Position numbers and translations under genes: made by a program. 64,000 bases of DNA, taken from the NCBI RefSeq assembly GCF_036186745.1, contig NZ_CP108086.1, positions 1,984,001 to 2,048,000 on the forward strand, written 5' to 3'. Of this stretch, positions 50,065-58,971 are shown piece after piece (within the stretch, counting starts at the first letter, position 1; the number at the start of each line of letters is the position of its first letter). The notes under the pieces are model-generated. The model saw only the letters and a list, made by a program, of their open reading frames with translations. It was not told the origin of the DNA and searched no databases. This stretch comes from Microbispora hainanensis. GTDB taxonomy: Bacteria > Actinomycetota > Actinomycetes > Streptosporangiales > Streptosporangiaceae.

Positions 50065-51027
50065 TCAGCTCGCGGCCAGCGGCGCGCAGACCCCCGTGGT
50101 CGTAGTCGGCGCGGTGGTCGTGGTGGCCGGCTTCGCGGTCGTGCCCGCCTTCGCGTCCGGCGCGAGGGACACCGTGGCCGTGAGCGACAGGCTCAGGGGC
50201 AGGTTGAGGAGACCGGGCGCGCAGGCGGGCGCGCACGTCGTGGGCGTGACAGCGGGCTTCACTGCCGGCTGCACTGCGGGCTTCACGGCGGGCTTCACGA
50301 CCGGCTGCGCTGCGGGCTTCACGGCGGGCTTGGCGGCGGGCTGCGCTGCGGGCTTCACAGCGGGCTTCGCGGCCGGCTTGGCGGCCGGCTTGGCGACGGT
50401 CTGCACGACCGGGGGCGCGGCCTGCGGGACGACGGTCGGAGGCGTCGTCGTTGTCGTCGTTGTCGTCGTCGTCATGGGCGTCGGTGTGGGTGTGGACGTG
50501 GGCCTGATGATCGGCCGGGGCGCCGGGTCGTGCTTGGTCTCCTCCTTCCCGTCCACGGCGATGTCCACGTCGGCCCCGTGCGTTTCCGGGGAGACCGCCG
50601 TCTTGGAATCCCCCTCCCCGCCGTCGACGTTGATCTCGACCGCCCTGGGCGCGTTCTCCAGCGCGTCGAACTGGCTCTGGCCGGTGTACTGCACGTCGGA
50701 GAGGCTGTCGTTCTGCCAGTTGTACGGCAGGGCGGTCGCGCCCGTCGTGTCCTTCTGGAACGGGACGAGGACCAGCGTGAGGTCACGCATCAGGAACTGG
50801 TGCTGGCGCTGCTGCTCCCGCAGCCGCTGATTCTGCCGGTGCTTGTTCTTCTGGTGGTTGCCCTTGCCCCGGGAGTGCGGATGGCCCAACCGGACGAGGC
50901 TGTGCTGCGCGGACATCGAGGCGGCCTCCGCCGGAGCGGCGACGAGAGGAGCACTCGCGATCACGGCGCCACCGGCGAGAACGGCGCCGATCGTGAGGAC
51001 CCCGGCGACGCTCGTGCTTTTTGCCAT
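50065..51027 (-). CDS. Secreted Pro/Ala/Lys-repeat protein, hypothetical
   Basis: 320-residue secreted protein. A signal peptide (about 1-36) is followed by a basic Gln/Arg/His-rich helix (NHQKNKHRQNQRLREQQRQH) and a globular-looking middle (about 77-165). Next is a run of 10 Thr, about 14 repeats of [AV]KPA/AQPA-type tetrapeptides (encoded at about 50240-50400), and a C-terminal segment with four cysteines. A PAK-rich spacer of this kind usually threads cell wall. No sorting signal or catalytic motif is seen. It converges with the ABC permease, 3 bp apart. Confidence 0.8.
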   Translation of the reverse strand: MAKSTSVAGVLTIGAVLAGGAVIASAPLVAAPAEAASMSAQHSLVRLGHPHSRGKGNHQKNKHRQNQRLREQQRQHQFLMRDLTLVLVPFQKDTTGATALPYNWQNDSLSDVQYTGQSQFDALENAPRAVEINVDGGEGDSKTAVSPETHGADVDIAVDGKEETKHDPAPRPIIRPTSTPTPTPMTTTTTTTTTTPPTVVPQAAPPVVQTVAKPAAKPAAKPAVKPAAQPAAKPAVKPAAQPVVKPAVKPAVQPAVKPAVTPTTCAPACAPGLLNLPLSLSLTATVSLAPDAKAGTTAKPATTTTAPTTTTGVCAPLAAS

Positions 51028-51262
51028 TTCGTTTTCCCCCTAGAACAATCGGAGCACGACCAGTGTGCTTACCGATCTCGGGGTTTCCGCGCAGATCACC
51101 GGACAAACGAGCCAAGACCTGGTCTTTCCCTTCCCCTGCGCATTGTTGAGGCCCCCGCAGGTTTAAATGTCCGCCTTATGCGAGAAATGTCCTGACACCG
51201 CCTGATGCGCGCGCCGTACCGGCGCGAAGTGAGGGCGAGGCGGGTCAGGGTACGGCTCAGGC

Positions 51263-51979
51263 ATGACCTCTGCGCGGGACGAACTGGCGGGGCTCGACCC
51301 CTTCGACATCTTCGACACCGAAGCGGCGCGGCTCGACCGCTTCTTCTCGTCCCTCGACGAGGACGGCTGGAACCGCCCCTCCCGGTGCGACGGCTGGACC
51401 GTGCGCGACGTGCTCGCCCACCTGGCCGGTGAGGAGCTGTACAACCACGCGTGCCTGGACGACGACATCGACGGCTTCTACGAGCTGCTCGACCACGAGG
51501 GCGTCGGCGGCGGATTCGACGGCTTCAACGAGTGGTGCGTGCGCAAGCGGCGCGGCCTGCCGGTGGAGCAGGTGCTCGACGAGTGGCGGGCCAAGAACGG
51601 GGAGACGCGGCGGCGGATGCGCGCCCTCGGCCGCGACGGCACGCTGCACACGTCGGCCGGTCCCTACCCCGCCGGTCTCCAGACCTTCCACTACGCCTCG
51701 GAGTACGCCACACACGCCGACGACGTCGGGGCTCCGGTTTCGCCCCAGGAGGCCGCGGAACGCCTTGACTGGCGGGTCCGGGTGGGCATGTTCGCGCTGG
51801 AGGAGCAGGGGGCGCCGATCAAGGTCGAACGCGCCTGTGGCCGCGTGGAGGTGCAGCTCGACGACGACCTGACCGCCGATCTACCCCCCGGCGAGTTCGT
51901 CGACGCGACGGTCGGCCGGCTGCCCGCCGGGCATCCCCTGGACGCCCGCATCCGGAGCGCGCTGCGCTGCCTCGCCTGA
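51263..51979 (+). CDS. Mycothiol-dependent maleylpyruvate isomerase family protein
   Basis: 238-residue DinB/MDMPI-fold protein. The N-terminal helix bundle has RPSRCDGWTVRDVLAHLAGE, containing the first metal histidine (H53), and FHYASEYATHADD carries the two later histidines of the metal site. A C-terminal domain (about 175-235) follows. The family uses mycothiol or other low-molecular-weight thiols in isomerisation or transfer. The substrate is unknown. It is monocistronic and followed by a strong terminator. Confidence 0.85.
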   Translation: MTSARDELAGLDPFDIFDTEAARLDRFFSSLDEDGWNRPSRCDGWTVRDVLAHLAGEELYNHACLDDDIDGFYELLDHEGVGGGFDGFNEWCVRKRRGLPVEQVLDEWRAKNGETRRRMRALGRDGTLHTSAGPYPAGLQTFHYASEYATHADDVGAPVSPQEAAERLDWRVRVGMFALEEQGAPIKVERACGRVEVQLDDDLTADLPPGEFVDATVGRLPAGHPLDARIRSALRCLA

Positions 51980-51995
51980 GCCCCCGAACGTGAAG

Positions 51996-52025
51996 ACGCC
52001 GGGCGCCCCTGCGGGCACCCGGCGT
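51996..52025 (+). terminator. Hairpin terminator
   Basis: 13-bp stem ACGCCGGGCGCCC / GGGCACCCGGCGT with one C-A mismatch and a 4-base loop, 16 bases after the stop. Confidence 0.75.
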
Positions 52026-52026
52026 T

Positions 52027-52525
52027 GCTCGACACTCATAACGGATCGGACCGTGCCCTCGGCACCGGGGGTAATAAGCCGCCCGTGGCCCGCCTCGGCG
52101 GGACCACCTCCCGCGCCCCGGTGTGCCCGGGAGCGGGCCGTACGGGCGGGGCCGCGCGCGCGGGCGCGGCGGTCGTGACGACGGGCGCGGCGTGACGCGG
52201 GCCCGCGGCTCCACCCCTCACCGGGCACCGGTACGGCAGGCCGGCCGGACGTTCACGGCCCGGCGGCCGGGTGGGACCGCCAGGCCGGCGGACGACGGCG
52301 GCGCGGCGGCGCATCGGATGGCGCGCCGGATGATCGCGCGCCGAATATGGAATGCGTATCGATAAACGCCTCATGCGAATTCCCCGAATGAAAATGCGGC
52401 CAGGACAGGCCGGTTTTGCCCGGGGGGATCCAGACGTGCGGCGGCCCGTCAACGATGCAACGGGAACGGGCCCAAATCAATCAGGCGCGCCGGAGAGAAC
52501 GCATTCCGCCCGATTAGCCGGGAGA
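52027..52525. other. Intergenic region; nothing recognised
   Basis: About 500 bases, extremely GC-rich at 52130-52200 and locally A/T-richer at 52320-52390. Open frames here lack start signals and family resemblance. Confidence 0.5.
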
Positions 52526-53311
52526 TCAGGGCAGCCAGGAAACACGGCCGCGCAGCACGCCGTAACCGACGAAGGCGACCACGTCGATCAGCGTGTGCGC
52601 GATGATCAGCGGCATGGTCCGCCCCCAGCGCTGGTAGAGCCGGCCGAAGACCACGCCCATCGCGATGTTGCCGAGGAAGCCGCCGAAGCCCTGGTAGAGG
52701 TGATAGGAGCCGCGCAGGACGGCCGACACCCCCACCGCGCGCCACGGCGACCAGCCGCGCTGCCGCAACCGGTGCAGCAGATAACCGGCGACCAGCACCT
52801 CCTCCAGCACGCCGTTCTGGGCGGCCTCGGCGACCAGCACCGGGATCCGCCACCAGTAGTCCGGCAGGCTGTCGGGCACGACGTTCAGGTTGAACCCCGA
52901 CCGGAAGGCGAACAGGTAGAACAGCAGCCCGCTGCCGCCGATCACCGCCGCGAGCGCGGCGCCGCGCAGCGTGTCGCGGCCCGGCTCGCGCCAGTCGGCC
53001 CCGATCGTGCGCACGGACTCGCCCGACCGGGCCAGCAGGTAGGCGACGAGCCCCACCGGCGCCACGTTCACCGCGATCGACGCGAGGTGCAGCGACAGGT
53101 CCAGCCACGGGCGGCCCGGGGCCAGCGAGCCGACGAGCACCGCGTGCTGGTCGCCCAGGTCCTTCGGCGCGGTCAGTGCGCCGATGAGGCGGATGAGCGA
53201 CAGCAGGCCGCTGGCGCCCAGCGATACCGCGAAGACCGCGACGATCTCCGGGCCGATCAGCCGTGGCGTGAGCCCCCGCAGGGCGGTCTCGTCGGCGATG
53301 GCGTCGTCCAT
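52526..53311 (-). CDS. CPBP-family intramembrane metalloprotease
   Basis: 261-residue polytopic protein of the CAAX protease/bacteriocin-processing family. Motif 1 is NGVLEEVLVAGYLLHRLRQ (the EE pair present, the usual R of EExxxR replaced), motif 2 is RGSYHLYQGFGGFLGN (His), and motif 3 is AHTLIDVV (His/Asp). About 7-8 helices. Often involved in peptide maturation or self-immunity. It lies 39 bases after the deacetylase gene, same strand. Confidence 0.88.
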   Translation of the reverse strand: MDDAIADETALRGLTPRLIGPEIVAVFAVSLGASGLLSLIRLIGALTAPKDLGDQHAVLVGSLAPGRPWLDLSLHLASIAVNVAPVGLVAYLLARSGESVRTIGADWREPGRDTLRGAALAAVIGGSGLLFYLFAFRSGFNLNVVPDSLPDYWWRIPVLVAEAAQNGVLEEVLVAGYLLHRLRQRGWSPWRAVGVSAVLRGSYHLYQGFGGFLGNIAMGVVFGRLYQRWGRTMPLIIAHTLIDVVAFVGYGVLRGRVSWLP

Positions 53312-53350
53312 GCTGGCAGGGTAGCCGCCCCCGCATGGTCATCCGTCCGG

Positions 53351-54406
53351 TCAGTAGGGCAGCGCGCGCGACGTGAACGTCGGCTTGACGAAGGCCGCCT
53401 TGAACTTCGGGAAGGCGACCGTGTTGGGGTTGCCGTCCGAGGTGTAGCGCTCGGTGGGGTTCGCCTTGAGCCAGTCGAGCCACGCCATCGAGCAGAACTT
53501 CTTGCAGTCGCCGACCTTCTCCTTCGACCTGATCCTCGGGATGCCGAGGGGGTCGAAGTCCTTGGTGAACGGCGACGGCGACGGCGTGTAACCCGCGAGG
53601 AAAACGCCCTTGTAGTCGTAGCGGGTGCCGCCCGCCGCCCCCTGCAGCGCCCACTTCTTCTCGTGCGGCTGGTTGCCGTACGGCAGGGCGAGCGTGACCA
53701 CCGGAGCCTTGACCAGCGAGGTGATCAGCGCCTGGCCGGACGCGACCTGCTTCTCCACGTCGGCCTTCGGCTTGCCGAGCAGGTTGAGGTGGTCGCGGGT
53801 GTGGTTGCCGATGTCGAAGTTGTGGTCCTTGAGCCACTGCAGGACCTGCATCTGCTCTTCCTGACGGGCCTTGCCGAACAGGTCCTTGATCACGTACATG
53901 GTCGCCACCGGCCGGAAGCCCGGGTGCTTCTTCGCGACGTCCATCAGGATGCCGATCGCGCAGTCCGGCGTCGGATTGCCCATGCCGTCGAGCGTGAGCT
54001 GCGAGGGCGAGGAGTCGTCGAAGGTCAGCACCACCGGGTGCTTGCCCGCCGGGATGTCGATCTTCCCGGTGACGTACTCGGCCGCCGTGACCGGCACGTA
54101 GTCCTCCGCCGCGAGCCGCTCCAGCTCGTCGCGGAAGTCCTTCGGGCTGCGGTCGTCGCCCGGTGGCGGGTTCTTGACGATCCGGTGATACATGATCACC
54201 GGGACCTGTCCCAGCTCGTTGGCCTTAACCTGAGCGGCGGCGGCCGCCTCTGACTTGCGCTGCGCCGCCCCGGCCGCCGCGTCCTTCTGCTGGTGGCCGG
54301 CCGGGCTCGCCTGTGTGACCTGCTTGCCCCCGCCGCCGGCGCAGGCGGAGAGCGCGACCACCCCCAACGACGCCGCGGCGATACCGGCAACCCTGAAGCG
54401 CCCCAT
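53351..54406 (-). CDS. Polysaccharide deacetylase (NodB) lipoprotein
   Basis: 351-residue lipoprotein. Lipobox LSAC (cysteine 22), an Ala/Lys/Gln-rich tether to about 65, then a NodB domain with motif 1 LTFDDSSPSQ and motif 2 GNHTRDHLNL. Metal-dependent removal of acetyl groups from an envelope or external polysaccharide. The 'VPVIMYHRI' start of the domain is the usual one for this subgroup. A hairpin covers its ribosome-binding site. Confidence 0.9.
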   Translation of the reverse strand: MGRFRVAGIAAASLGVVALSACAGGGGKQVTQASPAGHQQKDAAAGAAQRKSEAAAAAQVKANELGQVPVIMYHRIVKNPPPGDDRSPKDFRDELERLAAEDYVPVTAAEYVTGKIDIPAGKHPVVLTFDDSSPSQLTLDGMGNPTPDCAIGILMDVAKKHPGFRPVATMYVIKDLFGKARQEEQMQVLQWLKDHNFDIGNHTRDHLNLLGKPKADVEKQVASGQALITSLVKAPVVTLALPYGNQPHEKKWALQGAAGGTRYDYKGVFLAGYTPSPSPFTKDFDPLGIPRIRSKEKVGDCKKFCSMAWLDWLKANPTERYTSDGNPNTVAFPKFKAAFVKPTFTSRALPY

Positions 54407-54411
54407 GGATC

Positions 54412-54443
54412 CCCCTCATCGGGCCGCGCTTGACGATGAGGGG
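54412..54443 (-). promoter_or_regulatory. Hairpin containing the deacetylase Shine-Dalgarno
   Basis: 9-bp perfect stem CCCCTCATC / GATGAGGGG with a 14-base loop, ending 5 bases before ATG 54406. In the minus-strand mRNA the 3' arm includes the GAGGGG ribosome-binding site. It may sequester it or act as terminator of manA upstream. Confidence 0.5.
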
Positions 54444-54503
54444 CTCCTACCCGCGGCGCGCGTTCACATCACGCCGCGTAGGACAAACATCACGCTAAGT
54501 GAG

Positions 54504-55610
54504 TCACAGGTGAGGTTCGGCGCAGAAGGCGACGCCGTCCCCGCCGATCTCGACGGGGCCCTCCGACGCGGCGGTGAACACCGACTCGCCCGGCCGCAGC
54601 TTGACCTCCGCGTCGGCCGTGCCCACGCTCACGACGCCTTCCGTGCACACCACGATCCTCGGCAGGCCCCCCGGGAGCGCCGCGGTCGCGCCGGGCGCGA
54701 TCCTGCGGAGCAGGAACTCCGGCACCGGCGCCACGTACGCGCCCTCGACCGGCTCCACCCGCAGGGGCTGCGCCGCGGCGTCGGTGATCCGCAGCAGTTC
54801 CTCCACATCGATGCGCTTGCCGGTCAGGCCCGCCCGCAGCACGTTGTCGGAGCAGGCCATGATCTCCACGCCGAAGCCGTCGAGGTAGCAGTGCAGCACC
54901 CCGGCCCCGAGGAACAGCGCCTCGCCGGGGGCCAGCGTGTGACGATGCATCAGCAGCGGCGCCAGCACGGCCGGATCCTCCGGGTAGCGCCGGGCCAGCC
55001 GCACCACCAGCGCGTAGTCGGGCGTGTGGACGGCGGAGGCCGCCCACACCACCGACTCGACCAGCTCCCGCCTGGAGCCGGGCCACTCCAGCAGCACCCG
55101 CAGCGCGCCGAGCACGTCGCCGTCGCGCAGCGCCGCGACCACCGGCCGCAGCGCGTCCACGTGCAGCCGCTCGACCAGCATCGCCGACTGCTCGGGCGGC
55201 CGGAACCCGGCCAGCCCGGTGAACGGCGTGAGCGCACAGACCAGCTCCGGCTTGTGCCAGGGGTCGGTGTAGTTCGCGTCCCCCCGGGCGTGGCCGTCGG
55301 CGGCCTGCCCTTCGTCCGGGTGGACCTGCAGCGACAGCGGCGCGTCCACCGCGATCAGCTTCATCAGGTAGGGCAGCCGCGCACCGAACCGGCCGGCGAC
55401 CGCCGCACCGAGGGTCCCCGCCGGGTCGGCCGCGACCGCGTCGGCGAGGGTGGTCTCGGACCCGTCCCTGGTCAGCCGGGAGGGCGCGGCCGGGTGCGCG
55501 CCCAGCCACATCTCGGCCTCCGGCCCGGAGGCGGGCCGCCCGGTCAGCTCGGCGATGGCCGTACGGGAGCCCCAGGGGTAGTCCTTGATGACATTGGTGA
55601 GCAGGTCCAC
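54504..55610 (-). CDS. manA: Mannose-6-phosphate isomerase, type I
   Basis: 368-residue zinc isomerase interconverting mannose 6-phosphate and fructose 6-phosphate. IKDYPWGS near the N-terminus, zinc ligands in LSLQVHPDE and KPELV, and the signature LGAGVLHCYLDGFGVEIMAC with SDNVLRAGLT are all present. ATG 55610 is 35 bases after the beta-mannosidase stop, on the same strand: the mannose released by that enzyme would enter glycolysis here after phosphorylation. Confidence 0.94.
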   Translation of the reverse strand: MDLLTNVIKDYPWGSRTAIAELTGRPASGPEAEMWLGAHPAAPSRLTRDGSETTLADAVAADPAGTLGAAVAGRFGARLPYLMKLIAVDAPLSLQVHPDEGQAADGHARGDANYTDPWHKPELVCALTPFTGLAGFRPPEQSAMLVERLHVDALRPVVAALRDGDVLGALRVLLEWPGSRRELVESVVWAASAVHTPDYALVVRLARRYPEDPAVLAPLLMHRHTLAPGEALFLGAGVLHCYLDGFGVEIMACSDNVLRAGLTGKRIDVEELLRITDAAAQPLRVEPVEGAYVAPVPEFLLRRIAPGATAALPGGLPRIVVCTEGVVSVGTADAEVKLRPGESVFTAASEGPVEIGGDGVAFCAEPHL

Positions 55611-55645
55611 ATGCGTCCTTCGGGCGTCAAGGAGGGGTTCCGAGA

Positions 55646-58042
55646 CTAACGGGGTTCGTTGACGCAGCGGAGCACCGGGTGACGGACGAGCGCGCCGGGG
55701 TCCACCTCTCCGCCGGTGACGTGGAAGACCGCGGTCTCCCCGGGCAGCAGCGTGACGAGCTGGTCGTCCACGGTCGCGCGGGGGTCGAGCCGGTCAGGGA
55801 AGAGCGCCAGCTCGCGCACGATCGTCCGCGCGGTCACCCGCACCCGCAGCCCGCCCTCGATCTCCTCGACTTCCGTGTCCATCTCCGCCGCCGGGTAGTC
55901 CATGGCCGGGTCCTCACCCGGGAACCGCAGGGCGCGTACGTCGCCGAGGGTGGCCACCAGCACCTCGCCCGCCGGGTCGCCGTGCCGCGCGATCCCCTCG
56001 GGCAGCTCCACGGACGCCGTGCCGCGCGCCGGGACCGACACGTCGAACCGCTCCTTGGCCAGGATCTCCCCCGCCAGCGTGAGCCGGTCGACGGCGAGCT
56101 CGCCCGACCACGGCTCGTCGGTGTCGTTGACGACCGCCAGCGCGTCGCCCTGGAAGGTCAGCAACCGGTCGGCGTACACACGGCGCAGCGCGTACCACAG
56201 CGGCTTGCGTCGTCCACCGCCGTCGACCGCGGCCCAGGAGGTGACGGGCCAGCAGTCGTTGAGCTGCCACACGATCGTGCCCATGCAGTGGGGCGCGAGC
56301 GCCCGGAACCGCTCGATGCCGAACGTCATCGCCCTGGCCTGGTTGAGCTGGGTGTAGTAGTGCCAGTCGTCGAACCCGTCCGGCCGGGGCAGGTGCTCGC
56401 CGAGGCCGCGCAGCAGCTTGAGGTTGCCGTCGATGGCCTTCTGGTGGTGGGTCACGCCCGGGGAGTCCGGCGTCAGCGGGTCGTCGGACACCGCCGCGCG
56501 CAGCGTCGCGTACGTCGGCGGGCCCTGGAAGCCGAACTCGGCCACGAACCTCGGCGTGTAGGCCGCATAGTGCGTGTAGTCCTGGTTGTTCCAGACCGTC
56601 CAGATGTGCACCGTGCCCTTGGACGGGTCGTTCGGCGGCAGGTCGGGGGCACCGGAGTAGGGGCTGCCCGGCCAGTAGGGCCGGCTCGGGTCGAGCTCGG
56701 CGACGACCCGGGGCAGCAGGTCGTAGTAGAAGCCGCCGCCCCAGCTGCGGCCCTCCAGCTTCTCCTGCCAGCCCCAGTCGGCGTGGCCCTCGATGTTCTC
56801 GTTGTTGCCGCACCACAGCACGAGGCTGGGGTGACGGGTCAGGCGGGCCACGTGCTCGCGGGCCTCGGCCTCGACCTCCGCCGCGAAGCGGCCCTCCTCG
56901 GGGTAGGCGGCGCAGGCGAACGGGAAGTCCTGCCAGACGAGCAGGCCCATCTCGTCGGCGAGGTCGTAGAAGTCCTCGCTCTCGTACATGCCGCCGCCCC
57001 ACACCCGCAGGCAGTTGGCGCCCGCGGCGGCCGCCTGGGCGAACCGCTCGGCCAGGCGCTCCCGGGTGATCCGGCTGGGGAAGCAGTCGTCGGGGATCCA
57101 GTTGAAGCCCTTGACGAAGACCGGCCTGCCGTTGATCACGAAGGTGAACGCGTCGTCGGTGCGGTCCAGCTCGACCGACCGGAATCCGATCCGGCCCGTC
57201 CACTCCTGGTCCTCCAGGCGGATGGTCAGGTCGTACAGCGGCTGCTCGCCGTATCCGCGCGGCCACCACAGGTCGGGGTCCGGCACGGTCAGCGTGACGA
57301 CCGCGCGGCGCCGCCCGGCGCCGATCGTGACGGTCTCGGTCACGCCTCCTACCGACGCGCTGAGCGTGAGCGGCCGCTCGGCGGCGCGCTCGACCGCCAC
57401 GTGCACCTCGACGGTGCCGTCCGCGGCGGCGAAGGGGCGCACCTCGGCGATCCGGGCGGTGCTCCAGGTCTCGATGCCGATGGGCCGCCAGATCCCGGCG
57501 GTGACCACCGTCGGCCCCCAGTCCCAGCCGAAGTTGCAGGCCATCTTCCTGATGAACTGGTACGGCTCGTCGTACGCGCCGGGGCGGTCGCCGAGGGCCG
57601 CCTTCTGCGCCGCCGCGTATCCGTACGGCGGGTCGAACAGGATCTTCAGCGTGTTCTCGCCCGCCTTCAGCAGGTGCCGTACGGGGAAGCGGTACGACCG
57701 GTGCATGTTGGCCGTCGTGCCGATCTCGACGCCGTTGAGCACGAGCGTGGCGGCCGTGTCGAGCCCCTCGCACACCAGGTCGGCCCGGTCGTCGTCGGTG
57801 CCGTCCTCCGCCGATCCCCAGGTGAAGGTGGTCTCGTACGCCCAGGCCGTGCGCCCGATCCAGGTCAGCCGGTTCTCGTTGTCGTCCAGGTACGGATCCT
57901 CGATCAGCTCGGCCGCGAGGAGATCGGTGTGGACGCAACCGGGAACGGACGCGGGCAGGCCCGCGACCACCGGCCGGAGCTTCCCGGTCGACGACACGGC
58001 GGTGACGGTCCACCCGTCGTGCAGGGGACGGTACGAGCTCAC
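55646..58042 (-). CDS. GH2 beta-mannosidase, cytoplasmic
   Basis: 798-residue glycosidase removing beta-mannose from the non-reducing end of manno-oligosaccharides. It has an N-terminal sugar-binding domain, Ig-like domain and barrel. The acid/base Glu is in WCGNNENIEG and the nucleophile Glu in FVAEFGFQGPP. The WGGGMYESEDFYDLADE and WQDFPFACA motifs are specific to the beta-mannosidase branch. There is no signal peptide. GTG 58042 overlaps the DppF-type ATPase stop (GTGA), tying it to the importer. Confidence 0.95.
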   Translation of the reverse strand: MSSYRPLHDGWTVTAVSSTGKLRPVVAGLPASVPGCVHTDLLAAELIEDPYLDDNENRLTWIGRTAWAYETTFTWGSAEDGTDDDRADLVCEGLDTAATLVLNGVEIGTTANMHRSYRFPVRHLLKAGENTLKILFDPPYGYAAAQKAALGDRPGAYDEPYQFIRKMACNFGWDWGPTVVTAGIWRPIGIETWSTARIAEVRPFAAADGTVEVHVAVERAAERPLTLSASVGGVTETVTIGAGRRRAVVTLTVPDPDLWWPRGYGEQPLYDLTIRLEDQEWTGRIGFRSVELDRTDDAFTFVINGRPVFVKGFNWIPDDCFPSRITRERLAERFAQAAAAGANCLRVWGGGMYESEDFYDLADEMGLLVWQDFPFACAAYPEEGRFAAEVEAEAREHVARLTRHPSLVLWCGNNENIEGHADWGWQEKLEGRSWGGGFYYDLLPRVVAELDPSRPYWPGSPYSGAPDLPPNDPSKGTVHIWTVWNNQDYTHYAAYTPRFVAEFGFQGPPTYATLRAAVSDDPLTPDSPGVTHHQKAIDGNLKLLRGLGEHLPRPDGFDDWHYYTQLNQARAMTFGIERFRALAPHCMGTIVWQLNDCWPVTSWAAVDGGGRRKPLWYALRRVYADRLLTFQGDALAVVNDTDEPWSGELAVDRLTLAGEILAKERFDVSVPARGTASVELPEGIARHGDPAGEVLVATLGDVRALRFPGEDPAMDYPAAEMDTEVEEIEGGLRVRVTARTIVRELALFPDRLDPRATVDDQLVTLLPGETAVFHVTGGEVDPGALVRHPVLRCVNEPR

Positions 58043-58971
58043 GCTTTCTCCTTAATCTTCTTCTCCTCGATCCCCGGCCCCGTGCAGCCGGAGCAGGCCA
58101 CGAAGTGGTCGCCTTCCAGCTCGGCCAGCCCGGGACGGGTCCGGCGCTCCTGCGGCGCCTCGTGGTAGGCACACGGCAGGTCCTCGGGCACGACGTCCGT
58201 CCACTTGGCGTGCAGCCGGGGGACCGCGGCCAACAGCGAGCGCGTGTAAGGGTGCGCCGGGCTGCCGAAGACCAGGTCCGTCCGGCCCATCTCCACGATC
58301 TTTCCGTGCCGCAGCACCACGGTCCTGTCGCTGACGTAATTGCCGAGCGACAGGTCGTGCGTGACGAACAGGATGCCGAGGCCGCGCGCCCGCAGGTCGG
58401 CCAGCAGGTTGAGCACGTCGATGCGGGTCGACGCGTCGAGCATGCTGATGATCTCGTCGGCGACCAGCAGGCGGATGTCGAGCAGCACGGCCCTGGCGAT
58501 CAGCATGCGCTGGAGCTGGCCGCCGCTGAGCTGGTGGGGATACTTGCCGAGCACGTTGCCGGGGTCGAGCCGCACGCTCTCCAGCGCGCCCTCCACGCGC
58601 TCGCGCCACTCGTCCGCGCCGACCCGGGGGAAGTACTGCTCCTTGATCATCGAGAACACGCGGTCGGCCCGGAAAACGGGGTTGTAGCAGCTGAAGGGGT
58701 CCTGGAAGACGCCCTGCACCTGCCGGTAGTACTCCTTGCGGTCCTTGATCGAGGTGATGTCCGTGCCGTCCAGGGTGATCGTGCCGGCGCTGACGGAGGC
58801 CAGGCGCAGGATCATCCGCCCGAGCGTGCTCTTGCCGCTGCCGCTCTCCCCGATGAGCGAGACCACCTCTCCCTCGCCGACCTCGAAGCCGACGTCGGAG
58901 ACGGCCTTCAGCTCGCGCCCGCCGAACGCGCCGACGCGATAGGTCTTGCACACACCGTCCAGCTTGAGCAT
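58039..58971 (-). CDS. Oligopeptide/oligosaccharide ABC ATP-binding protein, DppF type
   Basis: 310-residue ATPase. Walker A is GESGSGKST, the signature is LSGGQLQR, Walker B is LLVADEIISMLD (Glu present, EP to EI), and the H-loop is in VTHDLSLG. The C-terminal cysteines (CAYHEAPQ ... CSGCTG) resemble the iron-sulfur motif of Dpp/Opp ATPases. Its start abuts the stop of the DppD-type gene. Confidence 0.93.
   Translation of the reverse strand: MLKLDGVCKTYRVGAFGGRELKAVSDVGFEVGEGEVVSLIGESGSGKSTLGRMILRLASVSAGTITLDGTDITSIKDRKEYYRQVQGVFQDPFSCYNPVFRADRVFSMIKEQYFPRVGADEWRERVEGALESVRLDPGNVLGKYPHQLSGGQLQRMLIARAVLLDIRLLVADEIISMLDASTRIDVLNLLADLRARGLGILFVTHDLSLGNYVSDRTVVLRHGKIVEMGRTDLVFGSPAHPYTRSLLAAVPRLHAKWTDVVPEDLPCAYHEAPQERRTRPGLAELEGDHFVACSGCTGPGIEEKKIKEKA

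Noticed and set aside
52352-54253. 630-codon plus-strand frame opposite the protease and deacetylase
   Set aside because: His/Arg/Asp-rich shadow; the minus-strand genes carry recognised motifs.
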